Positions 5,260 to 6,518 of a stretch of DNA of 6,518 bases are shown piece by piece (positions within the stretch are counted from its first letter, which is position 1; every line of letters starts with the position of its first letter). The DNA is from a bacterium (GTDB lineage: Bacteria > JAUVQV01 > DATDCY01). A model generated the notes under the pieces. The model made no database searches and was not told where the DNA came from. It saw only the letters and a program-made list of their open reading frames with translations. The stretch is from contig DATDCY010000242.1 in assembly GCA_036524115.1 (NCBI GenBank), forward strand, positions 1-6,518, in the 5' to 3' direction. The position numbers and the translations under genes were made by a program.

Positions 5260-6192
5260 CTAGACGAACAGCGAGCTGACCGACGCGTTCTCGTGGATCC
5301 TCCGGATGCCCTCGCCGAGCAGCGCCGCCACCGACAGCACCGTGATCTTCGCGGCGCCCCCGTCCTTCGGCGGGATCGTGTTCGTGACCACGACCTCCTC
5401 CAGCGGCGAGCCCTGGATCCGCTCGATCGCCTTGCCGGAGAGCACGGCGTGCGTGGCGGCGGCGAACACCTGCGAGGCGCCCTTGGCCTTGACGGCGCTG
5501 GCGGCCTGCACGAGCGTCCCGGCCGTGTCGATCATGTCGTCGATGAGGATCGCCGGGCGGCCCTCGACGTCGCCGATGATGTTCATGATCTCCGCGACGT
5601 TCGGCGCCAGGCGGCGCTTGTCGATGATGGCGAGCGAGGCGTCGAGCCGCTTGGCGAAGTTGCGCGCGCGCTCCACGCCGCCGGCGTCCGGGGAGACGAC
5701 GACCGGCCGCTCGAGCCCCTTGCGGCGGAAGTACTCCAGGAGCACGGGCGCCGCCCAGAGGTTGTCCACGGGGATGTCGAAGTAGCCCTGGAGCTGGCCG
5801 GCGTGCAGGTCGGTGCAGAGCACCCGGTCGGCGCCCGCGGCGGTGATGAGGTTGGCGACGAGCTTGGCCGTGATCGGCACGCGCGGCTCGGCCTTGCGGT
5901 CCTGCCGCGAGTAGCCGTAGTAGGGGAGCACGACGGTGATGCGGAAGGCCGAGGCCCGCCGCAGCGCGTCGATCATGATCAGCAGCTCCATGAGCGTGTC
6001 GTTCACCGGCGGGCAGGTGGACTGGATCACGAAGACGTCGCGCCCGCGGGTGTTCTCGCTGATGCGGACCATGATCTCGCCGTCCGAGAAGCGCCCGACC
6101 ACCGCGGCGCCGAGCGGCACGCCGAGGTAGGCGCTGATCTCGCGCGCGAGGACGGGGTTGGCGTTTCCGGCGAAGAGTTTCATCTCGTGCAC
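5260..6192 (-). CDS. prs: Ribose-phosphate pyrophosphokinase (PRPP synthetase)
   Basis: Prs makes PRPP from ribose 5-phosphate and ATP in the cytosol, feeding purine, pyrimidine, NAD, histidine and tryptophan synthesis. The 310-residue product is full length for class I enzymes. It has [12 protein letters not shown] (5-16), [12 protein letters not shown] (33-44), the flexible catalytic region [11 protein letters not shown] (90-100) with [11 protein letters not shown] after it, and [18 protein letters not shown] (127-144) with metal-binding His130. [12 protein letters not shown] (166-177) and DKRR (191-194) follow. The PRPP-binding signature is DDMIDTAGT (218-226). The start is GTG 6192: GGGGAGG lies 9 nt upstream and the N-terminus MHEMKLFAG matches E. 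coli MPDMKLFAG in register. The internal ATG at 6183 would be 18 nt from the Shine-Dalgarno sequence. The gene has its own promoter and a 135-bp gap to rplY. Confidence 0.98.
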   Translation of the reverse strand: MHEMKLFAGNANPVLAREISAYLGVPLGAAVVGRFSDGEIMVRISENTRGRDVFVIQSTCPPVNDTLMELLIMIDALRRASAFRITVVLPYYGYSRQDRKAEPRVPITAKLVANLITAAGADRVLCTDLHAGQLQGYFDIPVDNLWAAPVLLEYFRRKGLERPVVVSPDAGGVERARNFAKRLDASLAIIDKRRLAPNVAEIMNIIGDVEGRPAILIDDMIDTAGTLVQAASAVKAKGASQVFAAATHAVLSGKAIERIQGSPLEEVVVTNTIPPKDGGAAKITVLSVAALLGEGIRRIHENASVSSLFV

Positions 6193-6274
6193 GGCCCGTA
6201 TCCTCCCCTGATCGAGGCCGGCACGCGCGCTGCCGTCCGCGCCGGCCGCCGCGGACGCCCTGGAACGGAGGGGA

Positions 6275-6304
6275 ACCTTAGCCGATCCCTCCCCGCGTTG
6301 TCAA
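6275..6304 (-). promoter_or_regulatory. Promoter for prs
   Basis: A perfect TTGACA (6304-6299) is followed after 18 bases by TAAGGT (6280-6275), a weak -10 box (3 of 6 matches). Transcription starting near 6268 would give a leader of about 75 nt before the GTG start. I saw no strong riboswitch or PurR-type palindrome in that leader. Confidence 0.5.
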
Positions 6305-6404
6305 TGAATACCGCGCTGTCCCAGCAGAGCGGCAGGCATCTCACCACCGGAACGAGCCTTGGGCTGGCTCACGGGGAACGGGGGCGAAGAGGTCAAGAAA
6401 CGCG

Positions 6405-6423
6405 TCCGCGCGTCACGCGCGGA
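6405..6423. other. Perfect 8-bp inverted repeat in the prs upstream region
   Basis: TCCGCGCG and CGCGCGGA surround a 3-base centre (6413-6415). It lies between the outward plus-strand promoter and the minus-strand prs promoter, about 12 bp upstream of the plus-strand -35 box. No T-run follows on either strand. It may be an operator or a chance GC palindrome. The rest of 6305-6404 shows nothing I can name. Confidence 0.3.
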
Positions 6424-6434
6424 TCTGGGCGCTG

Positions 6435-6465
6435 TTGACAGGCCGCCGCGCCGCTCTGGTATGAT
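6435..6465 (+). promoter_or_regulatory. Plus-strand promoter for a divergent gene at the right edge
   Basis: A perfect TTGACA (6435-6440) is followed after 19 bases by TATGAT (6460-6465). TG two bases upstream of the hexamer gives an extended -10 (TGGTATGAT). The spacer is longer than the ideal 17, but the extended -10 would compensate. An ATG lies 7 nt after the -10 box, the same geometry as at the mutS promoter. Confidence 0.6.
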
Positions 6466-6472
6466 CCCGACC

Positions 6473-6518
6473 ATGCGTCTCTCGAAATGTGCGCCGCTGC
6501 GCCGCGCCGGCGCGTGCC
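6473..6518 (+). CDS. Possible start of a divergent gene, cut by the window edge
   Basis: An ATG at 6473 opens a frame that stays open for the 15 visible codons (MRLSKCAPLRRAGAC). The N-terminus is basic, as in the start of an export signal, but too little is visible to judge. No Shine-Dalgarno sequence precedes it and the promoter -10 ends 7 nt upstream, so translation would be leaderless if this is the true start. The real start could equally be further downstream, outside the window. Confidence 0.3.
   Translation, partial: MRLSKCAPLRRAGAC

Noticed and set aside
5237-5261. 6-bp dyad at the prs stop codon as a terminator
   Set aside because: The stem AGGACC/GGTCCT has a 13-nt loop, includes the stop codon and has no following T-run, so prs may read through into rplY.
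6305-6404. Coding or RNA gene in the prs upstream region
   Set aside because: No open frame with a ribosome-binding site or family motif and no tRNA fold were found. It looks like plain intergenic sequence between divergent promoters.
5224-6438. Long plus-strand open frame (404 codons) opposite prs
   Set aside because: It mirrors the prs gene, has no recognisable domain, and would run through the prs promoter region. High GC leaves few stop codons in antisense frames.

Overview
This is a very GC-rich bacterial chromosome segment. Seven complete or partial housekeeping genes are packed on the minus strand, and the start of one possible divergent gene lies at the right edge. Read in the direction of transcription (right to left) the order is prs (PRPP synthetase), rplY/ctc (ribosomal protein L25), pth (peptidyl-tRNA hydrolase), rpsF (S6), ssb, rpsR (S18), a DUF2232 membrane protein, and the 5' two-fifths or so of mutS, which runs off the left edge. 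The pairing of prs-rplY-pth with rpsF-ssb-rpsR-DUF2232, a two-domain Ctc-type L25 and a zinc-ligand (C+) S18 fit a high-GC Gram-negative lineage of the deltaproteobacterial type (Desulfobacterota, Myxococcota or neighbours). That placement is an inference from gene order and base composition, not from a search.

Right to left. Positions 6193-6472 are the intergenic region between prs and the divergent edge gene. It holds a minus-strand promoter for prs, a plus-strand promoter at the edge, and little else. Positions 5125-6192 hold prs, then a 135-bp gap with a clear promoter for rplY. Positions 4391-5124 hold rplY and an intrinsic-terminator-like hairpin placed just before pth. Positions 3630-4390 hold pth, then a promoter and a structured 5' leader for rpsF. 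That leader resembles the S6:S18 autoregulatory element. Positions 1488-3629 are the rpsF-ssb-rpsR-DUF2232 operon, with two GC-rich intercistronic hairpins. Positions 1227-1487 carry a structured intergenic element of unknown identity, then a strong promoter for mutS. A 20-codon ORF opens 7 nt after the -10 box of that promoter and overlaps the mutS start by ATGA. Positions 1-1226 are the mutS N-terminal part.

The genes serve translation (S6, S18, L25, peptidyl-tRNA recycling), nucleotide supply (PRPP), and DNA replication and repair (SSB, MutS). Nothing here looks like a defence system, mobile element or biosynthetic cluster, and I do not see a previously undescribed protein system. The points worth a second look are regulatory: the rpsF leader, the shared TATGAT-7 nt-ATG architecture at two separate promoters, the mutS leader ORF, the structured element at about 1361-1445, and the absence of rplI after DUF2232.
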